Source of the DNA: Psettodes erumei
Taxonomy: Eukaryota; Chordata; Actinopteri; Pleuronectiformes; Psettodidae
Length of the DNA: 64,000 nucleotides
Direction: 5' to 3'
Assembly (NCBI GenBank): GCA_016785225.1
Contig: JAFBJZ010000912.1
Coordinates: forward strand, 2,948,501-3,012,500
The position numbers and the translations under genes are program-made. A model generated the notes under the pieces. It did no database searches. It saw nothing but the letters and a program-made list of their open reading frames with translations, and was not told the DNA's origin. Positions 22,806-35,305 of the stretch are shown here, in pieces. Within the stretch, counting starts at the first letter, position 1, and every line of letters starts with the position of its first letter.

Positions 22806-25619
22806 TCAGAGTTTAAGAGGGAAGCCATTTCCAGCTTTAAATAGAGTTTTTCACAGCTTTCTGACGAGGCAGCAAGTTTATTTGTGCTTCTTTAGTGTGG
22901 GAGAGGAAATTTGGACGTTCATTAGAGCCGCTTCAAAGACGCTGCAGTCACACGCTCATTTTTAGAGCCCTTCTTACTCTTGATAGATGGCTCGATAGAT
23001 AGATAGATAGATAAAAACTGCTCCTCATCCTCTAGGTCAGGAGATAAACACACATGCACACACACACTGTTGTGTCCTGCCAACTGTTGCCTGCCACTCG
23101 CACACACAAACACGCACAGCTTCAGGTGACAGAGATTAATAGCTCCACTGACTGACAGAGTAACTTCCACTTCCTTTGTGTCACTGTCAGCCCCCGGCTG
23201 CATGCGTGCGCCTCAGTGTGTGCGACTGTGAGTATGTGTGCAAAGCCATTATTAGACGTATAATTGCGGAGACATTTAAAGTGTTCCCCCTCAAGGAGTC
23301 TGTCGGCATCCAATAAAGTTTTCGTGCCACAGGAGAGACAGAGAGGGAGTGGAGAGAGAGTGACAGAGTGGACAGGAGGCAGAGGGAGAGACAGAGAGAC
23401 AGAGGAGGTGCAGGTGTGTGTGTGTGGCAAGGTGAACCGGGGAACAACAAGAATGTTCTCTCCTGTACTCAGACTGACCGTCATAGTTGTGACATCCTTC
23501 TGTACCCTCCTGTCTGTACTGTTGATATGGTAAATATATTTGCTTTTCACTCTGTATGTAGTCAGACTTATGCTCAATGCCATCTGTGAGGAATTATGTA
23601 TATAAATAATTAATCTTATTTCCGTATACTGTAGGTAGTTGGCATATGCCTTATTTTGAAAACTGGACATATTCACATGTGTATGCCTAAGCTAACTTCG
23701 CCAAATCTGACGCAGTTTGATAAATTGTAGTAGATTTGGAGCACTCACTGTAATAAAACGTGGCCTTGATATATATACTTTCTGTGTACAACCACACTAG
23801 GGCTCTGTAAGTACTTCATAAATGTTTGTTTTTTTTATCCACACAGCACTGAACCTTGAATACATATACTTTAGCAAATATATATGAGCTCATTGACTGA
23901 GACGTTTTGGCTTATGAGTGTATCGCCCCAACACAGTAGCCATATGCTGACATATACAGGTTTGTACTCATATAGACAGATTTGTACCCAGGTAGTATGT
24001 GGTATTTTGGCGAGAAAACTTCTTTAACCCTAACAGTGGGGTCTGTATGCAGGTTGCCCTCCATTAAACCTGACTATGACTGTTACCTCATATCAAAAAG
24101 ATATTCTCAACTTATCTCCCTGAATCTCCTTGACAACCTCCCAAAGCCACTTTACTTTTGCAAGATGTTTTCTGGCGTCTGTCTTGTCCCTGTCTCTGCC
24201 TCTGTGATAACTTAGCATTGAGGACCATAGTAGTATTGCTCACCCTTTTCTCTGAAGTCCACTTATGCTGCAAAATCGCCTATGTTTTCTTCTGGAGCTT
24301 TGTGGTGTGAAATTTGCTTTGTTTCTATTGCTCTTTCTCTGTCAGTGATATTTCAATGAATGAAACTTGTGTCCACAAAAACAGCAAGCAGCCTATTCAT
24401 GGGTATGAGTATGAGTATTCATTCATTAGTAAATGGAAGCATATTGAAATGTTCTAATGAATGAGAGATTTCAGTTTTCCTTTCACTCTGTAATGGGATA
24501 CTGGGTGTAGATTGCCATTTAAAATGTAAAAATTTAAATCTGAAACACAGTATAGTGTGCAAAAAGTGTGGGGACCTAAAAAAATTCCAAAGCTTGTGTA
24601 GATATAAAGTCACAGTAGTGTCAAAGTTGAGAAATGGAAGGGGAAAGTGAAGACAGAGGAAGTGAGGAAGGGCAATACTGCTGCAGTGACTCGCTGAGGC
24701 TGACGGGTTTTTATTAAAAAACAGATGAGAGGAATGCATGACAACTACTCTACCTCTCCCTATGTTTTTCTTTGTCTCTCTCTACCCCTCTCTCTCCCTC
24801 CCTGCCTTTCAGTCTGCCACCCACCTCTGGGATTTACATGTCATATTGAGAGTGGATAGACTGTACCTGAGAAGTTTACCTAACTAAACAGCTCAAAGTA
24901 CAGCTTGTCCATTTAGATGAGATGTAATGAGAGCGGGAAAGACTCACGGTCTCCCTCTGTCTGTCCGACTCTGCCTCTTCTCTCCTCCTTTACGATTCTG
25001 GACTCTGGAGTGGCTCACTTACACTTTTCAAAAAGTTTTTCAAGAACTTAGAAATTTTGCCTTATTTTCTTCAGCAGAAATTTAGATCTAGTCATTGTTC
25101 TTTGTTGCTTGGACAAATTCATAACACGCAAATTTCCTCCATTAAAAGGACAGAGCGACTGGTGTGACGTTTACAGTTCTGAATGTTGCAGATTGGGCAA
25201 ACAACACGTTTCTGTACCAGCAACCTGCAGACTGATAAAAGTAATAGCAGTAAGTAGGCCTAAATCAATGAACCGGTGTCCAGTTTTGCCTCTGTAATCA
25301 ACATTAAAGCCATTACAGACATTTGTGACAACAGTATATCTTTCAAATATGTAGGTGTAGGATCCTTAGTGGCTATGAAGAAGTCCCATATTGTTATGAC
25401 CTCTTTGGTTAAACTTTGGAGTGCTCTCCAATTTTTACATGGTTTTTAGAAGGTCTTCCGAACGCAGTTAAATATATAGTATATTTCATATGAAAGTAAT
25501 TCCTCATCTGAATTTTAAAGGTCAAGCAGTGATATGCATACAGAGTAGCAAATGAGGAAGGAGCACTACAGGAAATAGTGATTATTCAGGCATAATTTGG
25601 GGACTTTTCCAGTGTTTGC

Positions 25620-25620
<1 letters not shown>

Positions 25621-25649
<29 letters not shown>
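25621..25649. repeat. (TG)n microsatellite
   Basis: An uninterrupted TG run of 29 bases. Confidence 0.95.
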
Positions 25650-25651
<2 letters not shown>

Positions 25652-28600
25652 ACATGTCAGGCTAATTTACATTTGCTTGATGTTTCCTCAGATTGCAACT
25701 TCCCTTTTTTGTTACCATTGCAGGTGTGTGTGTGTACATGCAATTATGTTCTGTGCACAGAAGCCTGCATCAACAGCTAGAACTACAATTTGAATGAAGA
25801 AAATGTATTGATACTGCAGCTGTTTTTCATTTATAAAGAAAAGAGAAAAAAAATAAGACCATGTTTGGACAATTTGTCATCTGTCATTTTCCAATGTTCA
25901 GCATGCAGGAACGACCCAATGTGCCGTTAAGTTTGTATTCTGTGCAGACAGTGAAAGCTAGCAAGCTAGGTTAACTACTTTTGTCTCGAAAAGTGACAAA
26001 TTGTTAAGTAGCTTACTATGATTAGGTATTGCACTGACTCACAGACAGTTATATAACATCAGCAATGTGTACCTTAGAGTAGCCTACAGAATAAAGTACA
26101 GAGGAAAAGAAAACACTAGGATAAAAGTAATTCTTTCAAAGCTAAATTCCGTTTTATTTTTACTATTTCTGTGAAAACTGAAGTACTGCATATTTCCTTG
26201 AGAATACACAAGTAAAGTGCACGCCATGTTCTTGCCAGTAGATCAGAGTCTCAATCTGATTTATTTTTCCACAACTGTGTCACATAATCAAATCTGATCT
26301 GCCTCTTCTCTCTGCAGTCACTCCCTCTCTCACACAGTGCAGGAGGGCTGTGTCGCACGAGCACAGTGATCTGATTTCTGCTGCTGCCGCTGATCAAAGC
26401 CTGTCATGTCGCTTTAAACAGGAGGAAACATCTGGTTTGTTTGGGTTTTGTTTTTTTTAAAATCTGGTTTATTGCACAGCTAAATGCAATACAGCAAGAC
26501 AAAAATTCCGAGAAGCACGATTCAGTGATGGTAACAATAAAAAATGCCACAAAATACGTAATCAAACCTACCTGTTGAATGACAAAACAACAGCAGTAGC
26601 AAGGATCTCAACAGTCAGACTAAATTCAGGATGGAGTCACACACATACCATTTTAATCCACTATTAAAGTTTCCAGAATGTTTCACACAGCTTCATTGAG
26701 TCACACTAGTGTAGTGGGTTTCATACAGACTGGGCAGAATTGTGACCATAGTGCAACCCTGCCTGAGGAAGGTTGACTTAATCTGCTTCACTGGATTAAA
26801 ACATGAATTAAATTAAACGTGGGAGCATCCAGACCTGTAAGGTAATGTGTTCTGACAGGATGATTCCTCACACTGTAATCCTGGAAGCTAAACAGTCCAT
26901 GATTACATAGATGACATATTTAAGCATTTGTTTTGGGAACACTTTTTTCCTGTAAAATAACACTACCATAACATTACAGAAATCCAATGTGATGAGGTAG
27001 AAGTGTTGGACAAAGCATTCTAGATATGGTCCAGCAGGGGCTTGAGCAAGGTGTAAGACCTGTTCAGAGATTGTACTTCTCTTCACTTTTAATCAGCGAA
27101 TTCAAAATCATACTTTTCAGGGACCTCTAAATGAGAAACTGAACAATTTGTTTCGAAACTTCCCTGCTGCCCCTTCTTAATCTCCTACCAACTGTTTGGA
27201 GGACTGCTTTTATGGAGCCCCCACAGAGCACAACTCTATATCTCAGATTAATGATGTTTTGCAGCCTCATACTCCTTGGACCACCGGAAGTGGCAATTTT
27301 CAAAGATTTTCATTTCAGTAAATGTCTTTAAAGACTCTTTTTTTCCTCTTATTTCCAAATGAGGACAGTCTATGACCCACTGATAAAAGTATTGCAATAT
27401 TAATATAAAGAATATATATTAATTAATATATATTAAGTTGCTGCAAATGCAAACTATTTTTTTCCTACTGTTGTAGCTTCACATAAAATGTATTTAACTG
27501 ACAAATACATATTGACTTTTCTTATGAGGTAGTCAGGAAATGAATGTGTTTGTCATTGAGTTTGGCACATAGAGCTATCGTTCCTCAAAAATCTGTCTCC
27601 AAAACAAGCTAATGGTCAATTTTCTGCATTTTCTTTTGGACAGTTTGAAATATTGCAGGGAGTAATGGAAGAAGGAGCAGCATGCACAGTGAGCAGTAAG
27701 ATGAAGAGCTGCAGGCGACAGGCAGCACACCTCCAACTTCTCAGCGAGGTAACCAACCTGTTTCATTGTGCCCTGCTGTTTGCAGACTCATGCCGTGTGC
27801 AGCATAATGTCAGATCACGGTTGCTCACAGAATGATGGAAAAAGGCCAATTATTGTCTGACTTCTCTATTAAAATGACGATAGTTTGTCTTGCTGCCCCT
27901 GGAATTCTGCAGACTTGGAGTATTAAACCACATGTGCTGTTACCAGCAATAAATACCAAGTCAGCCAGGTCTGAAAGCTTCAAGATTGCCATTTTAAATC
28001 AAAATGATGATCTTGATAAGAGGATCACAGGTTGAAACTAGCAAGTGTCCATAGAGATGATCCATACAACCTCTATATGGGTAAGACATTACTCATTAGT
28101 AGTTTAATCCAATTAAAGAAAAATCTCAGCAGTTGTCATTTCTGCGAAATCAATAGTTGCTGGCGAAAAATGTGAAGTTGCCGTTGTTTTAGATGTTTTT
28201 TAGAGGTTAAAGTCATAATCTGCCAACCGTTATCATGTAACTGCAGTCTGTGAGATAACAAAAAGCTAAACAAGTTGTAGCATAATAGGTGGAACCCAAG
28301 ATTAGTGAACTGTCACCGGCAGTTTTCTGAGGTGGGTCGTGTCATGTGTGTATGAATTCATGAATACTGAATAGTGTTTCCATTGGGATTGCTTCAGGAA
28401 AATTTTATATAAACTATATCAAGGAAAAAAATCCCATTTTTCATGGTTCATCCATTGTTCTTTGCAGCCTCTATGTATTGCTCAGTCTTTCTCTCTCTAG
28501 TTGCCAGGTGATGAATTGGTTGACACCAGACATTTAGGCTGGCAATGGAAATATCACACCCAAATATCACGCTGACCCTCAGCAGCCCTCTCATCACCCA

Positions 28601-29781
28601 CTGGACAACGTCCTTCTTTGTTCTTCACACACACAGGACAAGACACAGATACCGGAGAAAAGAGGAGGACAGCAAGAGAGAGGGAGAGAGGAAGAAAGGG
28701 AGATCAGAGTGACTTTTTTTTTTAAAGGTATGTGAGATGGAGACACCGGTGATGACGGGGATAGTAGGAGGGCCGAAGACAGCGGAATCAGGCATCAGTG
28801 AGATCAGGTGTTTGATGATTGCACGCTCCTCTCCCCCCTCTCTCTTGCACTCTATGGGGTCCGTAGCATCATTAAAAGCTCATTTGTACATTTCCCAAAC
28901 TCCTCCCCCTCTGCATTGATTAGACGTCTCATTGGTGCTCCGGTGATTAAGCTGATAATCGTCATTCACTGCCATATTGACCCTCCAATCACCGCACTTG
29001 TTGCGGTCAGTAAATTCCGCAATGAAGCCCTGAGGTTGAGTCACCTTCATGATCTACTATAATGCTCAAATGTCCATATTCAGCTCCTGCTGACTGTGAG
29101 CTGGGTCCTCCGGGATGGAGGATGAGCAATTAGGCTTGATGGACTACAAGTTGCTTTTGTTTCTGTTCGTCGGTCCAACAAAATAAAAAGGAAGGTGACT
29201 TTAGATAATGATAATGTTTAATTAATCGGTGGTAAATGACACTTCTCATTTACAACAAGTGGGGAGTGTAAACTAATTGCAGACTATATAAAAAAATAAG
29301 TTTTACCATCAGCAAATGATGTTACTTGTAAAGTATTGCTTTATGAATGTGATGTTATGATGTTTGTGATGACCATATATTTGCATTTTTAACAATTAAC
29401 AGCTACTTCAAAACAAACAGAGACAAAAGGAGAATGTAGTAAGTGCATATAACGTGAACATTGAGTAAAAATTGTCACTTAATCTTCGGAAGCCACCAGC
29501 ATGAGACTCGCTTTGGCGTTTTGCTTCTGTTGCCTTCTCCAGGGGCTCTCTCCCTGTCACAGATACACAGAGAGAAACCAAAAAACATACATGCCACACA
29601 CACACATCCAGATCCTTCTCCTGGGCGGTGGTGTGCAACTTATGCAGGTGAGAAGTGTGTCTTTGGATCAAGCAAAGCAAGTTTAAATGTGACGAGATCA
29701 GAAATGGAAGAAGGAGGTGGCCGAATTCGCTCAGAAAAGAAAACTGGATCAAATGTCTGACAGTGGTTTTTGCCCCACAAG

Positions 29782-29869
29782 GATGATGTTACACAAACAA
29801 CAGCTATTTGCAAAATATGCAGGAAATCCACTGCCACAGAAGGTGGCAGTACCATTATTAACAGCCTGG
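29782..29869 (+). pseudogene. Fossil BED zinc-finger fragment (hAT/ZBED-like)
   Basis: In the frame starting at 29,782 the sequence reads DDVTQTTAICKICRKSTATEG followed by GSTIINSL. This is the first half of a BED-type zinc finger: a CxxC pair (TGC at 29,809 and 29,818) after the typical TQTTA lead and before a basic stretch. In hAT transposases and domesticated ZBED proteins this module binds DNA. The downstream His pair and the transposase body are not visible, and the upstream frame is closed, so this is a remnant and not a gene. Confidence 0.55.
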
Positions 29870-32800
29870 ACCCCTGCCTCTCTGGTTCACATGCTACGCT
29901 CTTTTTATTTTACCGTTTTATTTAAATGACCTGTTGAAGCAGACATTACGCTACAAAGAGGTGTTTATTTTCATTTGACAGCTTTCAAAAGCCCTTGTGT
30001 CCAGTTGCCTGGTTCAAATTAACTTGGTTGTTATTCCACCTTTTTTATACATTTAAAATTGTTCCAGTAGAAAACAATATGTGTATGTAGATAAACTGTA
30101 TGTTGCAGGGACTAGAATCATTGTACTGGTGTGCATGCAAATGGTTAAATCTAGCATGAAGGGCTTTAGAGGAGATTTCACATTTTTGCGATATATATTA
30201 TGCACCGCAATATAGCCTTAAAATATTGTAATGTTATTTAAAAGCCATATGGCCAAGTCCTAATTTGAACATAAATATGGAGACCCATCCCTTCCCACAT
30301 TCATCCCTGCTTTGCGCTGCACAATCTCTATGAGGCAACCGAATACTTTGCATTATGACAGAGACTTCCAACCACCCACTCTGCCTAACAACTTCAGAAC
30401 AGACTGAAATGAAACTGAAGCCAGAAGAGTAAGAAATGCACTCACTTAATTCTTTTGATCTATAAATAAACATATTCTGGGGGCAGCTGGGGGTCTGGGT
30501 GTCTGGGTGTCCACAGCTATAACTGTGCAAATGGCTGTGGAGCAGGTGTGGTGGTGGGAGAGAATATGGGCAGGGAAACCACAGTCCTTCTCAGGGTAAG
30601 TGGGTTTTGTAATGTAGGTGATATGGTTTCTATGAACTGAACTCCTTGTCTGTGGGCTCCATTTGCACTCTTATTGGTTTTTATGTCTTTTGATTTTTAG
30701 CTTGAGATCTTCCTAGGTACGTGCCATCTCTTTTCAGTTTCTCTTACCTGTAAGTGAACATCTGGTGAGATATGACTACCATGAGCATGTCATCTTCATC
30801 AACTGTCTTTTAATCCTAATTGTCAGAAACTGGTTCACTCAATCAGGGGAGGAGGACAAATATTGTACCACTTGGTTAATTTAATCCTGCTCATCAAGTC
30901 CTCCCTCAAAATCACATGTCAGTGGCATTTGGAATTGTTTCCTCCAGAGCTGCTCACACAACTCGAAGATATCACTGTACTGTGTTCACTGCTTCCTTAG
31001 TTTTGTTGTGACAACGGCGTTGTTATTTCTTCCTTTCTGTGGGGGTAGTCCTTTGCCACAGATTTTGAATCCTCTTCAGGGGGATCCTGCTCTCTGTACG
31101 GGTGGAGGATATCGCTGTACTCAACAATCTGCAATCCACATTCTCCACTGCTTTGCTGACTTTGTCGACATTAGTGACTCTCAAAGGCAGTTCAGCTTCA
31201 TCCTCTGGCCACACAAAGAAGTCAGATTTGCTTTAGAATTTAGATTTTTTTTCAGGGTTTGTTTCTTTGACAAAGCCACAAGTCAAAACTGTCTCTTGCT
31301 GATGCTGTTATCTACTTGCAATAAGCAATGTGTTCAAAGCGGCAGGAAGTCACTGCGAGGAAGAGAAAAGTGCATTGTTCTTGGATGATTTGTTGTGGCT
31401 AGATTCCTGGTGGGTCCCCTGCACAGGAGAGTTACCTGTTTTCATGTGGATGGAGGTATTTGCAGAAACTAGCTGAAAAAATGAATGGCAGAGCACGGCA
31501 TGCACCATATAAGCAGCTTTCAACACATTCCCGCTGGTATGACTGTGGGACTGTGTATTTCTAAAGTCTGCGTTGTTTTGAACATATCTGAACTAAACAT
31601 TTGTCCAGACTCGCATCTAATATTTTTTTCAGGTCATTTCTTTCATCTTCTTTAACCCCGTCCTCCCTAAGGAATGACATGCAGAGTCGTCACTTTGTGG
31701 CAGTATTAATTAGAAAGGTGTTGCGCATGTGACGAACACAAACACCTTCAGATGACATTTCAGATTACAGCGTTTCTGGAGTGAATACACTGTACTGTCA
31801 TTTATTTAATCAATGATTGACTGATGAATTCCCCAACGGGAAAAGAGTTGATTGTGATGTAACAGACTGCAAGAGTAATTTCATAGAAGGCTTCTGAGGA
31901 ACAATTTTTTTCCTGTTTCCAAGTGAACTGGCTTTTTTTTGTGCTGCTTTGTGTTGCTGCATTTGATCTGTTTTGATACCTTGACAGCCGGATTGGCTCT
32001 GATGACAGCTCTGGGCCTGTGATGCTCTGTGTGTGTCTTCTGTAATTGGTAATGCTTGATTTTCCTGTTTCAGAGGCAGGAAACCAGAGCAACAATCTGT
32101 CTGTGCACAGGCAAACAGTGGAGCTGTAAAGACAAGGTTTTGTAAGATGTAAGAAGTAAGACGGGGGAATATTGCTCCTGATAGATCAAACCTAAAATCA
32201 ATGGAGTCAGCGTGAGACAGGAGTTCTCTCTCTCTATTACTCTCCGACACGTACACACAAGTGCACGGGCTAATTAAAGCAAAGTCAGAGTGGAGGAGAA
32301 TCAGACAGGCAGGTATGCCGATGGGATGAAGGAGACTTTAGACTTCATAAAGGAAAGCAAGCAAATTGACCTCCTGAATGAGGGAACTGTTTCATTACAC
32401 ATCCCCCGGGTGTGCAGGGTAATAAGGTTAAAGCTAGGGGCACACACTACAGGATTAAAAAAGACAAAAAGACACACAGGCGGGATGTCGGGAAGATGGA
32501 GAGGAAGCCACTGTGGGTCTGTAATGACGGCATTGTAGAACACATCTTGCACTGCCTCGAGTTTCTAGTCAGGAATAACAGACATCCAGATTACCTGCAG
32601 TAGATTCCTTCAAAATGAGTTTGAGCTCAAGGTTGTAACACAATTATTTATTTGTGAGTTGTGAGGAAACTTTATCTGGTTATGTTGACTTAAAATGAAT
32701 AAAACGTGCTTAGATTTTGTAATTCCAGTCCCTCACCTCATGTCCCCTGAGACTACAGGCTAATCACACTAAGATCACGGCACCTCAGAAGCCCGTTAAT

Positions 32801-33732
32801 TAAATGCATCGTATCACGATTGTTTTGTCCATACAAAACCCATGTGTAAAAACCAGTTGTTGACAGATCTGTAACGCTCTCCATCTCATAGTAGCCGTAA
32901 TGCACATGCACGGCCATCAACGATGCAACTGAGCATTTTGCACCGCTCTGTAGTTTGCCTCTGCGCAGGGTGCACTGGTGAAAGAGAATTTTTGATGCGT
33001 TTTCTTTGTCAAAGCAAAGGTTAAAAGAATAAAAAATAAAAAAAATCCAAAGTCGCCCAAAGAAGCCTGTTTGAAAAAGTGAGCTTTTTTAGTTGGCCGA
33101 GGTCATCCGTCACTCCTGAATCTTTTATAGCTCAGCCGAATGACCGACCTCTCACACACACACACACACACATGCACAGTGAGGATGGACGCTTAGAGAC
33201 AGTAAACCAAAAGCACACGCACGCACACACCTACCTGCACAGTGACTTGGGATGGAAAGAGATGGACATACACACACGGTAACTTGCTGTTACCATCACA
33301 CGCACCACACACTCACACACACATACACACATGCACACACACACACACACTCACACACACATACACACATGCACACACACATACATACACTATGCATCTG
33401 GAGTGAATAGTGCTGGTTTGAAGGGCAGAGGGGCAGGGTTGAAAGGTGACCAGTGTCCAGGTGTGCTTCCCCAATTATCTGCCTCTCCAAAGTACACACA
33501 CACACACACACACACACATGCAAGCACACTCCAAACACCCCCTCCCGGCTCCAGCTCCCTTCTCATCTCTCCTCACCACACAATTAAAGCGCCTCCCTGC
33601 TCCAGCACCTGGTCTCCCACTGTAGAGCAGAGAGGGAGGCAGGTACAGGAGGCGAAAGATCAATTTGATATCCTGTTAGTATTGTCTCTCACTCCCTTGT
33701 CTGTCTTTTTTTTTCTCTGTTTCTTTTTTCAG
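29870..33732. other. Noncoding region
   Basis: No supported gene. A cluster of CA repeats occupies 33,149-33,520. The preceding few kilobases are moderately AT-rich with no recognisable elements. A GT-rich, exon-free appearance continues to the exon-like cluster at 33.7 kb. Confidence 0.6.
33149..33520. repeat. Clustered CA-rich microsatellites
   Basis: Three CA tracts (about 33,153-33,172, 33,299-33,389 and 33,496-33,518) are separated by short unique segments. The middle one is interrupted by ATG/CAT units, giving cysteine/valine-rich artefact frames on the opposite strand. Confidence 0.9.
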
Positions 33733-33856
33733 AAGTGAGATGGCAACCTGCGACAGCCTGCTATTTGGCATGCCAGCGACTGCTATTTGACTTTGAGAAT
33801 ATGAAATCTGCGAGGAAGTGGAGGATATGGCAATAGAGGAGGAGCACAAAGAAAAG
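33733..33856 (+). other. Candidate noncoding/5' UTR exon, 124 bp
   Basis: A very strong acceptor (about 25 bases of nearly pure pyrimidine ending TTTTTTCAG at 33,732) and a consensus donor, AAAAG|GTGAGA, at 33,857 bracket 124 bases. Every frame carries stops, so if used it is untranslated. It lies 374 bases upstream of another exon-like segment on the same strand. No product is recognised. Confidence 0.3.
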
Positions 33857-34230
33857 GTGAGATTGAGAAGGAGGCATCTGAGCACATTGATGGGTTTCGT
33901 GTGAAGCAGAGACAGGGGACAGGTGGAGGAAAAAACGTGGAGGAGAGGAGAGAGAGAGAGATGGAGGTGAACCTTCAGGAGGGTTGTTAAGCAAACAGAA
34001 AGCAATAACAGGAGTTGAACGTGAGAACATGGTGGGGGGATGAAAAGAAATAGCAGATCGAAGTGCAGTAGGGCGAGGAGTGAAATGGGGAGATGAAACA
34101 GGAAGCTGAGAAAAGACTGAGACCGAGAGTAACAAAGCAGAGAACCAGGGGGAGGCAGCGTGGAGGGAGGCCGCTCCCATCCGCCGGGTTAGAGGTTAAG
34201 ATAGCAAACTCGCTCGCACTCTTCCTGTAG

Positions 34231-34336
34231 GTCTGTAAAAGGTGCTCCTCACTTGGCGGCAATCAGACTCAGTCCAGAGGGGCCTGAGTCTGAGAAGCAC
34301 TTACCGACCTGCAAAATGGTCGAGTCGTCATTTCCT
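34231..34336 (+). other. Candidate exon with possible start codon
   Basis: The acceptor CACTCTTCCTGTAG (to 34,230) and the donor CCT|GTAAGT (34,337) bracket 106 bases that are open throughout one frame (SVKGAPHLAAIRLSPEG..., ending MVESSFP). An ATG at 34,316-34,318 in a good Kozak context (A at -3, G at +4) would begin MVESSFP and end in phase 0 at the donor. No family is recognised. The evidence is splice signals and open frame only. Confidence 0.3.
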
Positions 34337-35196
34337 GTAAGTACGCAGTGAAAGATTGGGCTCAACCTAAATTTCTCTGTCGAGTGGAGCAATAACCCAG
34401 GCCAGGAGATCTAAATCAGCTTTGTGTTTTTCTCTGAGGAAGAGATTTTGTTGAAAAATAACTAACTACACTGTGCTGTCGAGGTTGGGCGAATGTCCCA
34501 AAAGAAGATGTCTGTTTCGTCTCAGAAAAGGCTTGTCTGGAGCTTGTCTCTGCTATATACTGAGTGCTTTTCTTCCTGGTTTGTTTTAGTTTAGTAGCTG
34601 AGTTTAGTATATCTCATTTTGTGGGCGAGGCCATATTTCTAGGGGCTGGTCGGTGTGATAATCTTGTACCGGAGTCCCCCCGAAGCGTTTTAAAATAGCT
34701 AACATGATCGTCAGTGACAGACAAAACCCGAAGCATACCCGCCCACACCCTGTTAACCCAGGGAGCTGCACTGCGTGCCTCCATCCATGAGCCTTAACAG
34801 AAGTACACCTCCTCCACTGGTGCGCTGGGCACAGAGCACTTGACTGTGTTTTGCACCTTGACTCCTGAAAGTGGCATGCAGTGAATTCATCTGTGTCCCA
34901 GTAGGTTCTTCCTGTACATCCTGCTAACACATTAGCATACAAAGGGTTACAACTGCACTTTGCCCCCTCTCTCTCTCTCTCTCTCTCGCACCCTCATATA
35001 TGCACAGCTGCAGCTGGTGGCTGCAGGTACAGTGATGTGTGTATGTGTCTTGGTAGTGCTGGTGTGATTACAGTGTAAATCAGTTTTCTGAAGTGGAGCG
35101 GTCCATGTCGCTTTAAGTTATTAATAACAGACCTTAATCTCGGTGCCATATGTGTGAGCACATATTTATTTGTCTTTATTTGTCTGCCATCTGCAG

Positions 35197-35210
35197 CTCT
35201 GGTGAACACG

Positions 35211-35249
<39 letters not shown>

Positions 35250-35305
35250 TGAGACTGGCCCCCCGGATGTGCCTAACATCATTAACAATGGAACCGTCAT
35301 CTCAG
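35197..35305 (+). other. Candidate exon ending at a consensus donor
   Basis: The donor TCTCAG|GTAAGTG at 35,306 is ideal. Two acceptors are possible. CTGCAG at 35,196 has a T-rich tract but would place a (GT)n run inside the exon. CTGAG at 35,253 is preceded by the (GT)n run. From 35,254 the frame reads TGPPDVPNIINNGTVIS, which looks protein-like, and it joins in phase with MVESSFP of the preceding candidate. The alternative frame ends MCLTSLTMEPSSQ. No family is recognised. Confidence 0.3.
35214..35248. repeat. (GT)n microsatellite next to candidate exon
   Basis: An uninterrupted GT run of about 35 bases, immediately before or inside the candidate exon ending at 35,305. Confidence 0.95.

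Larger units (their letters stand above)
14251..29730. other. Long noncoding region with microsatellites
   Basis: No supported gene in over 15 kb. It holds (GA)n at 14528-14554, CA at 14932-14970, (AT)n at 16077-16117, a GA-rich purine tract at about 17,615-18,070, CA at 18183-18214, a purine tract at about 21,725-21,990, CA at 22771-22802, GATA units near 23,000-23,013, GT at 25621-25649 and a 24-bp AT palindrome at 27411-27434. The segment 28,860-29,150 is complex and homeodomain-site rich and may be a conserved element. One exon-like piece at 19,163 is listed separately. Confidence 0.65.

Noticed and set aside
27411..27434. 24-bp perfect AT palindrome
   Set aside because: Real, but made only of A and T in an AT-rich context, so expected occasionally by chance.
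33296..33538. Cys/Val-rich frames (CVCVCV) here and at other GT/CA tracts
   Set aside because: Translations of dinucleotide repeats.
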